64,000 bases of DNA from positions 62,001-126,000 of the forward strand of contig NZ_AUXV01000008.1 in assembly GCF_001625575.1 (NCBI RefSeq), written 5' to 3'. The notes below the pieces were generated by a model that was given only the letters and a program-made list of their open reading frames with translations, searched no databases and was not told the DNA's origin. Shown here piece after piece: positions 36,546 to 47,150 of this stretch. The first letter of the stretch is position 1; every line of letters begins with the position of its first letter. A program made the translations under genes and the position numbers. The DNA is from Pseudoalteromonas luteoviolacea S2607. GTDB lineage: Bacteria; Pseudomonadota; Gammaproteobacteria; Enterobacterales; Alteromonadaceae.

Positions 36546-36960
36546 CTATCTTATCTCCTATGAAATAACAACATTCTGATTGTTATGTTGTGATACTAAT
36601 GTTAAGCAAATTCAGATCATTGTAACTTATAATTGGGGTGAAAAGTCAATTTTTCTCAGAATTATGCAAAAATGTATAATAAATATTCTAAGCAGATTAA
36701 ATATTATACCATTGGCTAATTCGCAAGCGTACGAAACTAAACAAGAATTGTAAAAACACGGATAGCCTTATATACTGTCAACGGTTTTATACCGTGTCGT
36801 CTGTGGGTAAACCTATTTTTACATCGAAGTTTTACAGGCAAGTGATCTTTTAAGTGTTTAAACAGGTTTATCTAGAGTGTGCCATTTGTGCATGTCGTGC
36901 AAGTGGGTTGATAAAAACAAGTAGATGAAGCTCTAATCGAGCAAAGATGGGCAAGTAACT
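36546..36960. promoter_or_regulatory. Divergent gltA / sdhC control region
   Basis: This is a 415-base gene-free, AT-rich gap between two divergent TCA units. The gltA ribosome site (AGGAG) is at its left end. On the minus strand a perfect TATAAT (36708-36713) and a TTGACT at about 36650 are candidate gltA promoter elements, but neither has a well-spaced partner. The sdh promoter is entered separately. No repeats or coding potential seen. Regulators such as ArcA/Crp are expected from other gammaproteobacteria but no site was confidently read. Confidence 0.6.
36748..36776 (+). promoter_or_regulatory. Sigma70 promoter of sdhCDAB-suc
   Basis: TTGTAA (-35) and TATACT (-10, 5 of 6) are separated by an ideal 17-base spacer. 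The element lies 185 bases upstream of sdhC, predicting a long leader of about 180 bases. Confidence 0.65.
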
Positions 36961-37338
36961 GTGAAAAAGCAAAGACCTGTAAATCTAGATCTTACGACTA
37001 TATCTATGCCGCCAACGGCAAAGGCGTCGATATTACATCGTGTCACTGGTGTCGCGTTGTTCTTCGCGCTGACATTTGTCATTTGGGCGTGGTCTGAATC
37101 TCTCTCTTCTCCTGAAGGTTTTAACTTTGTAAAAGAGCTTATGACAAGCTTTGTTGCGAAGTTTATTGCGTGGGGCACCTTCGCTGTATTGTCTTACCAC
37201 ATCATTGGCGGTATCCGTCACATGATCCAAGACATGGGGCACTGGGAAGAATTAGAGTCTGGCAATGCAAGTGCTAACATTGCAATCGCTCTATGGGTAA
37301 TCGTGGCTATCCTTGGTGGAGTGTGGATATGGTCTTAA
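36961..37338 (+). CDS. sdhC: Succinate dehydrogenase cytochrome b556 subunit
   Basis: The product is 125 residues, GTG start. It has three transmembrane helices, with the family N-terminus KKQRPVNLDL and ASILHRVTGV (quinone-site Ser/Arg region). The haem-ligand region is LSYHIIGGIRHMIQDMG. It anchors SdhAB in the inner membrane and reduces ubiquinone. The stop overlaps the sdhD start by ten bases, so the pair is translationally coupled. First gene of the sdhCDAB-sucABCD run. Confidence 0.95.
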   Translation: MKKQRPVNLDLTTISMPPTAKASILHRVTGVALFFALTFVIWAWSESLSSPEGFNFVKELMTSFVAKFIAWGTFAVLSYHIIGGIRHMIQDMGHWEELESGNASANIAIALWVIVAILGGVWIWS

Positions 37339-37676
37339 ATCAAGCAACTCTTAAACGTGATGGTGTACAAGATTATGTATCACTTCGCGCTACAGCATTA
37401 ATTATTGCAGCTTACGCTGTATTTATTGTTGGCTACCTAGCATTAACTCCTGAATTAACGTATGAAGCTTGGTCTGGGCTATTTGATAACCTAGCAATGA
37501 AAGCGGCAACTATTATTACTTTAATTTGTATAATGGTTCATACTCGTATTGGCCTATGGCAAGTACTGACTGACTACGTTAAGTGCTCAACAATGCGTAC
37601 AGTTTTAGGCTTTGTATTGAATCTAATGGCACTTGCATATGTTGCTGTTGGTTTGTTTGTTCTGTGGGGTGTTTAA
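37329..37676 (+). CDS. sdhD: Succinate dehydrogenase membrane anchor subunit
   Basis: The product is 115 residues with three hydrophobic helices. The haem b histidine is probably in MVHTRIGLWQVLTDYV, where the adjacent Asp/Tyr form the quinone pocket. Start at ATG 37329 inside the end of sdhC, with GGTGGAG upstream. A longer in-frame start (37293) would lie deeper in sdhC and is unlikely. The stop is immediately followed by the GTG of sdhA. Confidence 0.95.
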   Translation: MVLNQATLKRDGVQDYVSLRATALIIAAYAVFIVGYLALTPELTYEAWSGLFDNLAMKAATIITLICIMVHTRIGLWQVLTDYVKCSTMRTVLGFVLNLMALAYVAVGLFVLWGV

Positions 37677-39449
37677 GTGAAATATAATGTCCGTGAATTT
37701 GATGCTGTAGTTGTTGGCGCCGGTGGTGCAGGCATGCGTGCAGCACTAGCGATTTCTGAGTCTGGTAAGACATGTGCGCTTATTTCAAAAGTATTCCCAA
37801 CTCGTTCTCATACCGTATCTGCGCAGGGTGGTATTACTGTTGCGCTAGGTAATTCTCACGAAGATAACTGGGAATGGCACATGTACGATACTGTTAAGGG
37901 TTCTGATTACATCGGGGACCAAGACGCTATCGAGTACATGACTAAAACAGGTCCTGAAGCTATTACTGAATTAGAAAACATGGGTCTACCATTTTCTCGT
38001 TTTGAAAATGGCCGTGTTTATCAGCGTCCTTTCGGTGGTCAGTCTAAGCACTTTGGCGGCGAGCAGGCTGCACGTACAGCTGCTGCTGCTGACCGTACAG
38101 GTCACGCACTTCTTCACTGTCTATACCAACAGAACGTTAAAAACAAAACTAACGTATTCTCTGAATGGTACGCACTAGATTTAGTTAAAAACGACAAGGG
38201 CGATGTTGTAGGTGTTACTGCAATCGAAATCGAGACTGGCGAAGTTGTTTACTTCAAGTCTAAAGCCGTAGTACTTGCAACTGGTGGTGCTGGTCGTATC
38301 TATGCATCTACAACAAATGCTCACATCAATACTGGTGACGGTGTTGGTATGGCTGTGCGCGCTGGCATCGGCATGCAAGACATGGAAATGTGGCAGTTCC
38401 ACCCGACGGGTATCGCAGGTGCTGGTACGCTAGTAACTGAAGGTTGTCGTGGTGAAGGTGGTTACCTTTTAAACAAAGATGGCGAGCGTTTCATGGAACG
38501 TTATGCGCCTAACGCGAAAGACCTTGCGGGTCGTGACGTTGTTGCACGTGCAATGATGACCGAAATTCGTGAAGGCCGCGGTTGTGAGGGCCCTTGGGGT
38601 ATTCACATTAAACTTAAGCTTGATCACCTTGGTGAGGAAATGCTTAACCTTCGTCTTCCAGGTGTTTGTGACCTGTCAAAGACTTTTGCACACGTAGATC
38701 CAGCTAAAGAGCCAATTCCGGTAATTCCAACTTGTCACTACATGATGGGTGGTGTACCAACAAACGTTAACGGTCAGGTACTAGACGTTGATGTGAACGG
38801 CAAAGAGCGTATCGTAGAAGGTTTATTCGCGGTAGGTGAAATCGCATGTGTATCTGTACATGGTGCAAACCGTCTAGGTGGTAACTCACTGTTAGACTTA
38901 GTTGTATTCGGCCGTGCTGCGGGTAACTTCTTAGGTTCTTACCTGAAAGACTTCGAATCGACTGGTGAAGCTTCTAAAGACGACGTTGATGCGGCATTTG
39001 CACGCTACAACCGTTGGGAAACGTCAGAAGTTGGTAAAGGCGAAGATCCGGTACAAATTAAGAAAGACTTACAAGAGTGTATGCAACTTAACTTCTCGGT
39101 TTTCCGTGAAGGTGATTCAATGGCGGATGGCTTGAAAGAGCTTAAAGAAATCCGTGAGCGTCTTCAGTATGCACGCCTTGACGACAAGTCAACTGAATTC
39201 AATACACAACGTATCGAGTGTCTTGAATTAGACAACTTAATGGAAACTGCATACTCAACAGCGGTTGCTGCAAACTTCCGTACTGAGAGCCGTGGTGCGC
39301 ACTCGAGATTTGACTTCCCAGATCGTGATGACGAAAACTGGCTATGTCACTCAATGTACCACCCTGAGAGCGAGTCAATGACCAAGCGTGATGTAAACTT
39401 TGCGCCGACAACTCGTGAAGCATTCCCACCTAAAGCTCGTACGTACTAG
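37677..39449 (+). CDS. sdhA: Succinate dehydrogenase flavoprotein subunit
   Basis: The product is 590 residues (E. coli 588), GTG start. FAD Rossmann motif [14 protein letters not shown]; covalent-FAD histidine at residue 45 in [10 protein letters not shown]; active-site region [39 protein letters not shown]. The C-terminus carries the usual [16 protein letters not shown]. It oxidises succinate to fumarate. Codon choice reflects high expression. Confidence 0.97.
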   Translation: MKYNVREFDAVVVGAGGAGMRAALAISESGKTCALISKVFPTRSHTVSAQGGITVALGNSHEDNWEWHMYDTVKGSDYIGDQDAIEYMTKTGPEAITELENMGLPFSRFENGRVYQRPFGGQSKHFGGEQAARTAAAADRTGHALLHCLYQQNVKNKTNVFSEWYALDLVKNDKGDVVGVTAIEIETGEVVYFKSKAVVLATGGAGRIYASTTNAHINTGDGVGMAVRAGIGMQDMEMWQFHPTGIAGAGTLVTEGCRGEGGYLLNKDGERFMERYAPNAKDLAGRDVVARAMMTEIREGRGCEGPWGIHIKLKLDHLGEEMLNLRLPGVCDLSKTFAHVDPAKEPIPVIPTCHYMMGGVPTNVNGQVLDVDVNGKERIVEGLFAVGEIACVSVHGANRLGGNSLLDLVVFGRAAGNFLGSYLKDFESTGEASKDDVDAAFARYNRWETSEVGKGEDPVQIKKDLQECMQLNFSVFREGDSMADGLKELKEIRERLQYARLDDKSTEFNTQRIECLELDNLMETAYSTAVAANFRTESRGAHSRFDFPDRDDENWLCHSMYHPESESMTKRDVNFAPTTREAFPPKARTY

Positions 39450-39459
39450 GAGTTCAACG

Positions 39460-40185
39460 ATGGCAACAGCAACTTTAGAATTCTCTGTTTATCGTTACAA
39501 CCCAGATGTAGATACTGCACCTCGTATGCAGGAATACAAATTAGAGGTTGAAGAAGGGCGTGACATGATGGTGCTTGATGCACTGTTAATGCTGAAAGAG
39601 CAAGACTCTACTCTTTCATTCCGTCGTTCGTGTCGTGAAGGTGTATGTGGTTCTGATGGCGTAAACATGAACGGCAAAAATGGCCTAGCATGTATTACTC
39701 CGTTGTCAGCATTACAAAAGAATGGCAAAGGTAAAATTATCATCCGTCCATTACCAGGTCTTCCTGTTATTCGTGACTTGGTAATTGACATGAGTCAGTT
39801 CTACACTCAATACGAGAAAGTAAAACCTTACTTGATCAATGATAAGCCAACAGGTGGCGAAGAGCGTCTTCAGTCAGTTGAAGATCGTGAAAAGCTAGAT
39901 GGCCTATATGAGTGTATTTTATGTGCATGTTGTTCTACTTCATGCCCATCTTTCTGGTGGAATCCAGATAAATTTATCGGTCCTGCTGGACTTCTTCATG
40001 CATATCGTTTCTTGGCAGACAGCCGCGATACAGCAACTGAAGAGCGTTTAGCTGGTCTTGATGACGCGTTCAGCGTATTCCGTTGTCACAGTATCATGAA
40101 CTGTGTTAGCGTTTGTCCAAAAGGTTTGAATCCAACCAAAGCAATTGGACACATTAAATCTATGCTATTAAACCGTTCGGTTTAA
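39460..40185 (+). CDS. sdhB: Succinate dehydrogenase iron-sulfur subunit
   Basis: The product is 241 residues. The N-terminal plant-type ferredoxin domain binds the 2Fe-2S cluster (CREGVCGSDGVNMNG ... LAC). The C-terminal domain binds 4Fe-4S (CILCACCSTSCP) and 3Fe-4S (CHSIMNCVSVCPKG). Start is ATG 39460 with GGAG eight bases upstream; an in-frame ATG within sdhA is rejected. It passes electrons from SdhA to the quinone site in SdhCD. Confidence 0.96.
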   Translation: MATATLEFSVYRYNPDVDTAPRMQEYKLEVEEGRDMMVLDALLMLKEQDSTLSFRRSCREGVCGSDGVNMNGKNGLACITPLSALQKNGKGKIIIRPLPGLPVIRDLVIDMSQFYTQYEKVKPYLINDKPTGGEERLQSVEDREKLDGLYECILCACCSTSCPSFWWNPDKFIGPAGLLHAYRFLADSRDTATEERLAGLDDAFSVFRCHSIMNCVSVCPKGLNPTKAIGHIKSMLLNRSV

Positions 40186-40199
40186 AGCATAATTATCTT

Positions 40200-40226
40200 A
40201 AGATGGCATGCTGGGCATGCCATCTT
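40200..40226 (+). terminator. Strong hairpin between sdhB and sucA
   Basis: A perfect 12-bp stem, AAGATGGCATGC / GCATGCCATCTT, with loop TGG is followed by GTTTTCGTTT. The T-tract is imperfect, so partial termination or mRNA stabilisation between sdh and suc is more likely than a full stop. Confidence 0.7.
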
Positions 40227-40273
40227 GTTTTCGTTTAAGTTAAAGTTTCTGCGCTAGAGAAAAGGGCTAATAA

Positions 40274-43087
40274 ATGCACGAAGGTGTGATGAAGGCATGG
40301 CTAGAATCTTCTCACTTATACGGCGGCAACGTTGCGTATGTAGAAGATTTATATGAAGCGTATCTTGACGATGCGGCTTCAGTGCCAGAAGAATGGCGAG
40401 AAGTGTTTGATCAACTACCTAAAGTTGAAGGTGTTGATGTTGATATTAAACATTCGGATGTAAGAGCACAATTTGCTGAGCTTGCTAAGAACAAACACAG
40501 AGAAGTAGTAGTTTCTGCAGAAGGTGCGGCAGATGCAAAACAAGTGCGTGTGTTGCAGCTTATTAATGCATTTAGATTTAGGGGCCACCAAAATGCCAAC
40601 CTAGACCCATTGGGTTTATGGCAGCGAGAGCGAGTGAGAGAGCTCGACTTGGCTTACCACAATCTAGATGATGTAGATCTCGATAAAGAATTCAATGTTG
40701 GCTCTTTTGCCTGTGGCAAAGAGACAATGAAACTAAAAGATTTGTACGCAGCGCTTAAGTCAACATATTGTGGCTCTGTTGGCGCTGAGTATATGCACAT
40801 CACATCAACAGAAGAAAAACGCTGGTTACAACAACGTTTAGAAGCTGGTTTCTCACAGACTCAATTCAGCAAAGAAAACAAACTACGTCTTTTACAAGGC
40901 TTGATTGCAGCTGATGGCCTAGAAAAATACCTTGGTGCGAAATTCCCTGGTGCAAAGCGTTTCTCACTTGAAGGTGGCGACGCGTTAGTACCAATGCTAA
41001 AAGAGCTTGTTCACAGAGCAGGCGAGAGCGGCCAAGAAGAAGTCGTTATTGGTATGGCACACCGTGGTCGCCTTAACGTACTTGTTAACGTATTAGGTAA
41101 AAATCCACAAGAGCTATTTGACGAGTTCGCTGGCAAATATGGCGAGTCTGCAGGTTCTGGTGATGTTAAATACCACATGGGTTTCTCTTCTGATTTCGGC
41201 ACTAAGGGCGGCGATGTTCACATGGCATTGGCGTTTAACCCGTCTCACTTAGAAATCGTAAATCCAGTGGTTATGGGCTCTGTAAGAGCACGTCTAGACC
41301 GTTTAAATTGTGCAAGCGGCTCAAAAGCATTGCCAATTACCATTCACGGTGACTCAGCTATCGCAGGTCAAGGTGTTGTTCAAGAAACATTTAACCTGTC
41401 TAAGACCCGCGCATACGGCGTAGGCGGCACGGTACGAATTGTTGTTAACAACCAAGTCGGTTTCACGACATCTAAGCCTGAAGATACACGCTCTACAGAA
41501 TACTGTACTGACATCGCTAAAATGGTCCAAGCACCAATCTTCCATGTAAACTCAGACGACCCAGAAGCTGTTGCTTTAGTAACTCAAGTTGCTCTAGATT
41601 TCCGTAATAAGTTTAAGCGCGATGTTGTTATCGACTTAGTTTGTTACCGTCGTCACGGTCACAATGAAGCAGACGAGCCTAATGCGACTCAGCCTCTGAT
41701 GTACCAGAAGATTAAAAAGCATCCAGTACCGCGCCAGTTATACTCTGATAAGCTAGTTGCTGAAGGTGTTCTGTCTGCGGAAGAAGCAAAGCAGCTTGCA
41801 GACGAATATCGTAACGGCCTAGACAATGGCGTATGTGTTGTTGATGAAATCCAACCAGAAACTAAGCACTCTTCTGAGTGGTCAAAGTATGTTGGCCATG
41901 ATTGGGATACGCCGTATGAAACAGGTGTATCTGTAGAAAAGCTGAAAGAGCTTGGTGAAAAGGTTGCGACTTACCCAGAAGACCATAAAGCTCAGTCTCG
42001 TGTTAAGAAAATATACGATGACCGTAAAGCAATGGCGAAGGGTGACAAATTACTAGACTGGGGTATGGCTGAAACATTGGCATACGCTACGATGGTTGAC
42101 CAAGGCACTGACATCCGTTTGACTGGTCAGGACTCAGGACGTGGTACTTTCTTCCACCGTCATGCAGTTGTTCACAATCAGAACGATGCGTCAACATATT
42201 TGCCACTGCAAAATATCAGCCCAGAGCAAGGTACTTTTGAAGTTTACGACTCGGTACTTTCTGAAGAAGCAGTACTTGCATTTGAATACGGTTATGCGAC
42301 AGCTGAGCCTACTTCTTTGGTACTTTGGGAAGCACAATTTGGTGACTTTGCAAACGGTGCCCAAGTAGTATTCGACCAATTCTTAAGTTCTGGCGAGCAA
42401 AAGTGGGGTCGTTTGTGTGGCTTGACATTATTACTTCCACACGGTTATGAAGGCCAAGGCCCTGAACACAGCTCTGCGCGTATGGAACGTTACCTTCAGC
42501 TATGTGCCGACCATAATATGCAAGTGTGTGTTCCTACGACGCCTGCACAGGTTTATGCAATGCTTCGTCGCCAATCTGTACGTCCTCTGCGTCGTCCTCT
42601 GATTGTTATGACGCCTAAATCATTGCTACGTCACCCGCTAGCGGTTTCTAGTCTAGAAGAGCTTTCTGATGGTGTATTCCACAACATGATCGACGAGATT
42701 GACGATATCAATCCAGAAAATGTTGAACGTGTTGTGTTCTGTAGTGGTAAAGTTTACTACGAGCTACTACAAGAGCGTCGCAAGCTTGAACTGAATAACG
42801 TCGCAATTGTGCGTGTTGAGCAGCTATATCCATTCCCACACAAAGAAATGGATGAAATTATGGCGCGTTACCAGCACGTAAAAGATTTCGTATGGTGTCA
42901 GGAAGAGCCGCAGAACCAAGGTGCTTGGTACTGTTCTCAACACCATTTCTGGGAAGCTATCCCAAGTGGAGCGAAACTAACTTATGCAGGTCGTCAGGCT
43001 TCTGCTGCTCCAGCTTGTGGTTACATGTCTACCCACACTAAAGAACAAAACGCGTTGATTGCTGACGCATTAACAATTAAGAAATAA
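40274..43087 (+). CDS. sucA: 2-oxoglutarate dehydrogenase E1 component
   Basis: The product is 937 residues (E. coli 933). The N-terminal SucB-binding segment reads MKAWLESSHLYGGNVAYVEDLY. ThDP-binding landmarks are GMAHRGRLNVLVNVLGK, HGDSAIAGQGVVQE and VYRR-type VCYRRHGHNEADEP; the C-terminal domain has EAQFGDFANGAQVVFDQF. It decarboxylates 2-oxoglutarate and transfers succinyl to SucB lipoate. AAGGG precedes the ATG. It is separated from sucB by ten bases. Confidence 0.97.
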   Translation: MHEGVMKAWLESSHLYGGNVAYVEDLYEAYLDDAASVPEEWREVFDQLPKVEGVDVDIKHSDVRAQFAELAKNKHREVVVSAEGAADAKQVRVLQLINAFRFRGHQNANLDPLGLWQRERVRELDLAYHNLDDVDLDKEFNVGSFACGKETMKLKDLYAALKSTYCGSVGAEYMHITSTEEKRWLQQRLEAGFSQTQFSKENKLRLLQGLIAADGLEKYLGAKFPGAKRFSLEGGDALVPMLKELVHRAGESGQEEVVIGMAHRGRLNVLVNVLGKNPQELFDEFAGKYGESAGSGDVKYHMGFSSDFGTKGGDVHMALAFNPSHLEIVNPVVMGSVRARLDRLNCASGSKALPITIHGDSAIAGQGVVQETFNLSKTRAYGVGGTVRIVVNNQVGFTTSKPEDTRSTEYCTDIAKMVQAPIFHVNSDDPEAVALVTQVALDFRNKFKRDVVIDLVCYRRHGHNEADEPNATQPLMYQKIKKHPVPRQLYSDKLVAEGVLSAEEAKQLADEYRNGLDNGVCVVDEIQPETKHSSEWSKYVGHDWDTPYETGVSVEKLKELGEKVATYPEDHKAQSRVKKIYDDRKAMAKGDKLLDWGMAETLAYATMVDQGTDIRLTGQDSGRGTFFHRHAVVHNQNDASTYLPLQNISPEQGTFEVYDSVLSEEAVLAFEYGYATAEPTSLVLWEAQFGDFANGAQVVFDQFLSSGEQKWGRLCGLTLLLPHGYEGQGPEHSSARMERYLQLCADHNMQVCVPTTPAQVYAMLRRQSVRPLRRPLIVMTPKSLLRHPLAVSSLEELSDGVFHNMIDEIDDINPENVERVVFCSGKVYYELLQERRKLELNNVAIVRVEQLYPFPHKEMDEIMARYQHVKDFVWCQEEPQNQGAWYCSQHHFWEAIPSGAKLTYAGRQASAAPACGYMSTHTKEQNALIADALTIKK

Positions 43088-43097
43088 GGAATAAGAG

Positions 43098-44585
43098 ATG
43101 ACAACCGAAATTAAGGTTCCTGTTCTTCCTGAGTCAGTTGCTGACGCAACAGTTGCAACTTGGCACGTAAGCGTTGGTGACACTGTAAGCCGTGACCAAA
43201 ACCTAGTTGACATCGAAACTGACAAAGTAGTTTTGGAAGTTGTTGCACCTGAAGATGGTGTAATTGTTGCAATCTCTGAAGAAGAAGGCGCAACTGTACT
43301 AGGCGAGCAAGTAATCGCACAAATAGGTGCTGCCGGTGCAGCACCAGCTCAATCAAATGAACAACCAGCAGCGCCAGCAGCGGCGCCAGCATCAGAAGGT
43401 AAAGAAGTGGACATTAAAGTACCAGTACTTCCAGAGTCAGTAGCAGACGCTACAATCGCAACTTGGCACGTTCAACCAGGTGAGGCAGTAAGCCGTGATC
43501 AAAACCTAGTTGACATCGAAACTGATAAAGTAGTTCTTGAAGTTGTTGCACCTGAAGACGGTGTAATGGGTGAGCAGCTACATGCCGAAGGCGATACAGT
43601 ACTTGGCGAACAAGTAATCGGTAAGCTTTCAGCAGGTGGCGCACCTGCAGCTCCGGCAGCATCTGACGCAGCACCTGCTGCATCTGACGAGAACGCTGAC
43701 GTTCTTACTCCTTCAGTTCGTCGCTTAATTGCTGAGAAGGGCCTTGATGCTTCACAAATCAAAGGTACTGGTAAAGGCGGTCGTATCACAAAAGAAGACG
43801 TTGATGCGTTCTTGAAAGCACCAGCTGCTAAGCCTGCTGCGGCTCCTGCTAAAGCGGCGGCTGCACCTGCGGCTCCTGTTGGTGACCGTACACAAAAACG
43901 TGTACCAATGACGCGCCTTCGTAAGACAATTGCTAACCGTCTTCTTGAAGCGAAGAACTCGACTGCAATGCTTACTACTTTCAACGAAGTAAACATGAAA
44001 CCAATCATGGATCTTCGTAAGCAGTATAAAGATGTATTCGAAGAGCGTCATGGCATTCGCCTTGGCTTCATGTCTTTCTACGTAAAAGCGGTAACTGAAG
44101 CGCTTAAACGTTTCCCTGAAGTAAACGCATCAATCGATGGCGATGATATCGTTTACCACAACTACTTTGATATCAGTATTGCTGTATCAACGCCTCGTGG
44201 TCTAGTAACGCCAGTTCTACGTGACTGTGACAAACTTTCAGTTGCTGAAATCGAGAAGGGTATCCGTGAACTAGCGCTTAAAGGTCGTGACGGTAAACTT
44301 ACAGTTGATGACATGACTGGTGGTAACTTCACTATCACAAACGGTGGCGTATTCGGTTCACTTCTATCTACACCTATCATTAACCTACCTCAGTCTTCGA
44401 TTCTTGGTATGCACAAAATCCAAGAACGCCCGATGGCTGTAAACGGTAAAGTAGAAATTCTACCGATGATGTACCTAGCGCTTTCTTATGACCACCGTCA
44501 AATCGATGGTAAAGAGTCAGTTGGTTTCCTAGTAACAATTAAAGAATTACTAGAAGATCCAACACGTCTACTTCTAGACGTTTAA
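43098..44585 (+). CDS. sucB: Dihydrolipoyl succinyltransferase (E2) with two lipoyl domains
   Basis: The product is 495 residues, about 90 longer than E. coli SucB (405), because the lipoyl domain is duplicated. Lipoyl 1 covers about 1-77 (Lys43 in [11 protein letters not shown]) and lipoyl 2 about 103-180 (Lys144 in the same motif). Ala/Pro-rich linkers follow each. The peripheral subunit-binding domain is at about 205-240 ([23 protein letters not shown]), and the catalytic domain at about 262-495 ends with [15 protein letters not shown] (His/Asp active site). It transfers succinyl groups to CoA. The two lipoyl copies are nearly identical in DNA (see repeat), implying recent duplication or conversion. 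No lpd gene follows. Confidence 0.96.
   Translation: MTTEIKVPVLPESVADATVATWHVSVGDTVSRDQNLVDIETDKVVLEVVAPEDGVIVAISEEEGATVLGEQVIAQIGAAGAAPAQSNEQPAAPAAAPASEGKEVDIKVPVLPESVADATIATWHVQPGEAVSRDQNLVDIETDKVVLEVVAPEDGVMGEQLHAEGDTVLGEQVIGKLSAGGAPAAPAASDAAPAASDENADVLTPSVRRLIAEKGLDASQIKGTGKGGRITKEDVDAFLKAPAAKPAAAPAKAAAAPAAPVGDRTQKRVPMTRLRKTIANRLLEAKNSTAMLTTFNEVNMKPIMDLRKQYKDVFEERHGIRLGFMSFYVKAVTEALKRFPEVNASIDGDDIVYHNYFDISIAVSTPRGLVTPVLRDCDKLSVAEIEKGIRELALKGRDGKLTVDDMTGGNFTITNGGVFGSLLSTPIINLPQSSILGMHKIQERPMAVNGKVEILPMMYLALSYDHRQIDGKESVGFLVTIKELLEDPTRLLLDV
43185..43567 (+). repeat. Direct repeat coding the lipoyl cores of SucB
   Basis: Two 80-base copies (43185-43264 and 43488-43567), 303 bases apart and in frame, differ at about five positions, mostly synonymous. 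They encode [19 protein letters not shown] and flanks. Confidence 0.9.
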
Positions 44586-44602
44586 TCAAAAGATTAAATC
44601 TT

Positions 44603-44645
44603 AAGCTGTATGAGTGCAATAAAGCAACATACAGCTTTTTTTTTG
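44603..44645 (+). terminator. Terminator between sucB and sucC
   Basis: The stem AAGCTGTATG / CATACAGCTT with a 15-base loop is followed by a run of about nine Ts. It implies that sucCD has its own promoter in the following 125 bases. Confidence 0.85.
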
Positions 44646-44770
44646 CGCCTTTGGTCTTACTGGGGTTTTCTTACTACGCCGTGGGATCTATACTATGGGC
44701 GCAATTTGGGATAGCTGATTATTTGCATAAATATTCAGCCTTTTTAGTATAAAAAATTGGATAAAGCATC

Positions 44771-45937
44771 ATGAATTTGCATGAGTATCAGGCAAAACAA
44801 CTTTTTGCCGAATATGGTTTACCTGTATCTGAGGGTTACGCTTGTGACACTCCTCAGGAAGCAGTTGAAGCTGCTGGTAAGATTGGTGGCGACAAGTGGG
44901 TCGTTAAATGTCAAGTACACGCGGGTGGCCGTGGTAAAGCTGGCGGTGTTAAGCTAGCTGATAGCAAAGACGAGATCCGCGCATTTGCTGAAAACTGGTT
45001 AGGTAAAAACCTAGTTACTTATCAGACTGACGAAAAAGGTCAGCCTGTTGCTAAGATCTTAGTAGAAAGCTGCACTGATATTGCAAATGAGCTATACCTT
45101 GGTGCTGTTGTTGACCGTGCTTCACGTAAGATCGTGTTCATGGCTTCAACTGAAGGTGGTGTAGAAATCGAGCAAGTTGCTGAAGAAACACCAGAACTAA
45201 TTCACAAAGCAGAAATCGATCCACTAGTAGGCCCTCAGGCATACCAAGGTCGTGAGCTAGGCTTCAAGCTTGGTCTTAACCCTGCTCAAATTAAACAGTT
45301 CACTAAGATCTTCCTAGGTCTTGCGAACATGTTCATCGATCACGATTTCGCACTACTAGAGATCAACCCTCTAGTAATCACTGACGAAAACAACCTACAC
45401 TGCCTAGACGGTAAGATTGGTGTTGATGGCAACGCGCTATTCCGTCAGCCTAAGATCCGTGAATTCCACGATCCTTCACAAGAAGATGCACGTGAAGCAC
45501 ACGCTGCAAGCTTCGAACTAAACTACGTTGCTCTAGACGGTAACGTTGGTTGTATGGTTAACGGTGCTGGCCTAGCAATGGGTACAATGGACATCGTAAA
45601 CCTACACGGTGGTAAGCCAGCTAACTTCCTAGACGTTGGTGGCGGCGCGACTAAAGAGCGTGTATCTGAAGCGTTCAAGATCATCCTTTCTGATGACAAC
45701 GTTAAAGCAGTACTAGTAAACATCTTCGGTGGTATCGTTCGTTGTGACATGATCGCTGAAGGTATCATTGGTGCAGTTAAAGAAGTTGGTGTAAGCGTAC
45801 CAGTAGTTGTACGTCTTGAAGGTACTAACGCTGAAGCTGGCCGTGAAGTACTAGCTAACTCTGGTCTTGACATCATCGCTGCTGAATCACTAACTGATGC
45901 TGCAGAGAAAGTAGTTGCTGCTGCGGAGGGCAAATAA
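44771..45937 (+). CDS. sucC: Succinate-CoA ligase, ADP-forming, beta subunit
   Basis: The product is 388 residues, identical in length to E. coli SucC. ATP-grasp landmarks are [48 protein letters not shown], and the C-terminal power-helix region [14 protein letters not shown]. With SucD it converts succinyl-CoA to succinate with ATP or GTP formation. Strong codon bias. The stop overlaps the sucD start by one base (TAATG). The 185-base gap before it holds the sucB terminator and likely a promoter (TATAAA near 44748), not resolved with confidence. Confidence 0.97.
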   Translation: MNLHEYQAKQLFAEYGLPVSEGYACDTPQEAVEAAGKIGGDKWVVKCQVHAGGRGKAGGVKLADSKDEIRAFAENWLGKNLVTYQTDEKGQPVAKILVESCTDIANELYLGAVVDRASRKIVFMASTEGGVEIEQVAEETPELIHKAEIDPLVGPQAYQGRELGFKLGLNPAQIKQFTKIFLGLANMFIDHDFALLEINPLVITDENNLHCLDGKIGVDGNALFRQPKIREFHDPSQEDAREAHAASFELNYVALDGNVGCMVNGAGLAMGTMDIVNLHGGKPANFLDVGGGATKERVSEAFKIILSDDNVKAVLVNIFGGIVRCDMIAEGIIGAVKEVGVSVPVVVRLEGTNAEAGREVLANSGLDIIAAESLTDAAEKVVAAAEGK

Positions 45938-46809
45938 TGTCTGTACTAATTAATAAAGATACTAAAGTAATCTGTCAGGGTTTCACTGGTGGTCAAGGTA
46001 CTTTCCACTCAGAGCAAGCTATCCAGTACGGTACGCAAATGGTTGGTGGTGTATCACCAGGTAAAGGTGGTCAAACTCACCTTGGTCTTCCTGTTTTCAA
46101 CACTGTACGTGAAGCTGTAGAAGCGACAGGCGCAACTGCAACTGTAATCTACGTACCAGCTGCATTCTGTAAAGACGCTATCTTAGAAGCGATTGACGGT
46201 GGCATCGAGCTAATCGTTTGTATCACTGAAGGCATCCCTACATTAGATATGGTTGATGTTAAAGTGAAGCTTGAAGAAACTGGCGTTCGTATGATCGGTC
46301 CTAACTGCCCAGGTGTTATCACTCCGGGTGAGTGTAAGATTGGTATTATGCCTGGTCACATCCACTTACCTGGTAAAGTAGGTATCGTATCTCGTTCAGG
46401 TACTCTTACTTACGAAGCAGTTAAGCAAACTACTGACGCTGGCTTCGGTCAATCAACATGTGTTGGTATCGGTGGTGACCCAATCCCAGGTACTAACTTC
46501 ATCGACGTACTAGAAATGTTCCAGAACGATCCTAAGACTGAAGCAATCGTAATGATTGGTGAGATCGGTGGTACAGCTGAAGAAGAAGCAGCAGAGTACA
46601 TCAAACACAACGTGACTAAGCCAGTTGTATCTTACATCGCTGGTGTTACTGCTCCTCCGGGCAAGCGTATGGGTCACGCTGGTGCAATCATCTCAGGTGG
46701 TAAAGGTACTGCTGATGAGAAGTTCGCAGCTCTAGAAGAAGCAGGCGTTAAGACTGTTCGTTCTCTAGCTGAGATCGGTGCTGCACTTAAAGAAAAAGCT
46801 GGCTGGTAA
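45937..46809 (+). CDS. sucD: Succinate-CoA ligase alpha subunit
   Basis: The product is 290 residues (E. coli 289). The Rossmann CoA-binding N-terminus reads [39 protein letters not shown] and [11 protein letters not shown] follow. The phosphorylated histidine is in [14 protein letters not shown]. Coupled to sucC by a one-base overlap; ends at a clear terminator. Confidence 0.97.
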   Translation: MSVLINKDTKVICQGFTGGQGTFHSEQAIQYGTQMVGGVSPGKGGQTHLGLPVFNTVREAVEATGATATVIYVPAAFCKDAILEAIDGGIELIVCITEGIPTLDMVDVKVKLEETGVRMIGPNCPGVITPGECKIGIMPGHIHLPGKVGIVSRSGTLTYEAVKQTTDAGFGQSTCVGIGGDPIPGTNFIDVLEMFQNDPKTEAIVMIGEIGGTAEEEAAEYIKHNVTKPVVSYIAGVTAPPGKRMGHAGAIISGGKGTADEKFAALEEAGVKTVRSLAEIGAALKEKAGW

Positions 46810-46830
46810 TCTACGATTTCCAATCAGATA

Positions 46831-46856
46831 AAAGGCTCCTTATGGAGCCTTTTTTA
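46831..46856 (+). terminator. Terminator of sucCD
   Basis: The stem AAAGGCTCC / GGAGCCTTT with loop TTAT is followed by six Ts, 22 bases after sucD. Confidence 0.93.
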
Positions 46857-47150
46857 GTTTTTATTTTGTATATTGATTATCAGGTTAGCCCAATTTTAAG
46901 TGAGCTTGCATTAGGGAAAACAAGTCGTTAACGTGTTGGCGCGTTTTCCAAATGGCGCATCGGTTAGCCGAGCGTACTTCTCAAATTAACGTATTAGGTT
47001 ATTTTTCCCAAACACTTATTTGTTCTTAGAAATCCCCCTTTATTACTTTTTACCTCTAAAATTCTTTTGAAATCGTAACTAAATGTACTTGAAGTTAAGT
47101 ATTGTTAACTGATATAAACGCAATCTCCCATTTTACTGATAGGTAAGACT
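46857..47150. other. Gene-free gap after sucD
   Basis: The gap is 294 bases, AT-rich at its right end, and carries the promoter and an AGGTAAG ribosome site for the gene at 47151. A GC-richer patch at about 46930-46985 includes the string GAGCGTACTTC, which also occurs in the leader of the NusG paralogue at 53879. No open frame or convincing hairpin seen. Confidence 0.5.

Noticed and set aside
43111..44051. Several long antisense open frames across sucB
   Set aside because: They arise from the Ala/Pro-rich and codon-biased sucB sequence; no ribosome sites, no domains, and sucB is unmistakable.
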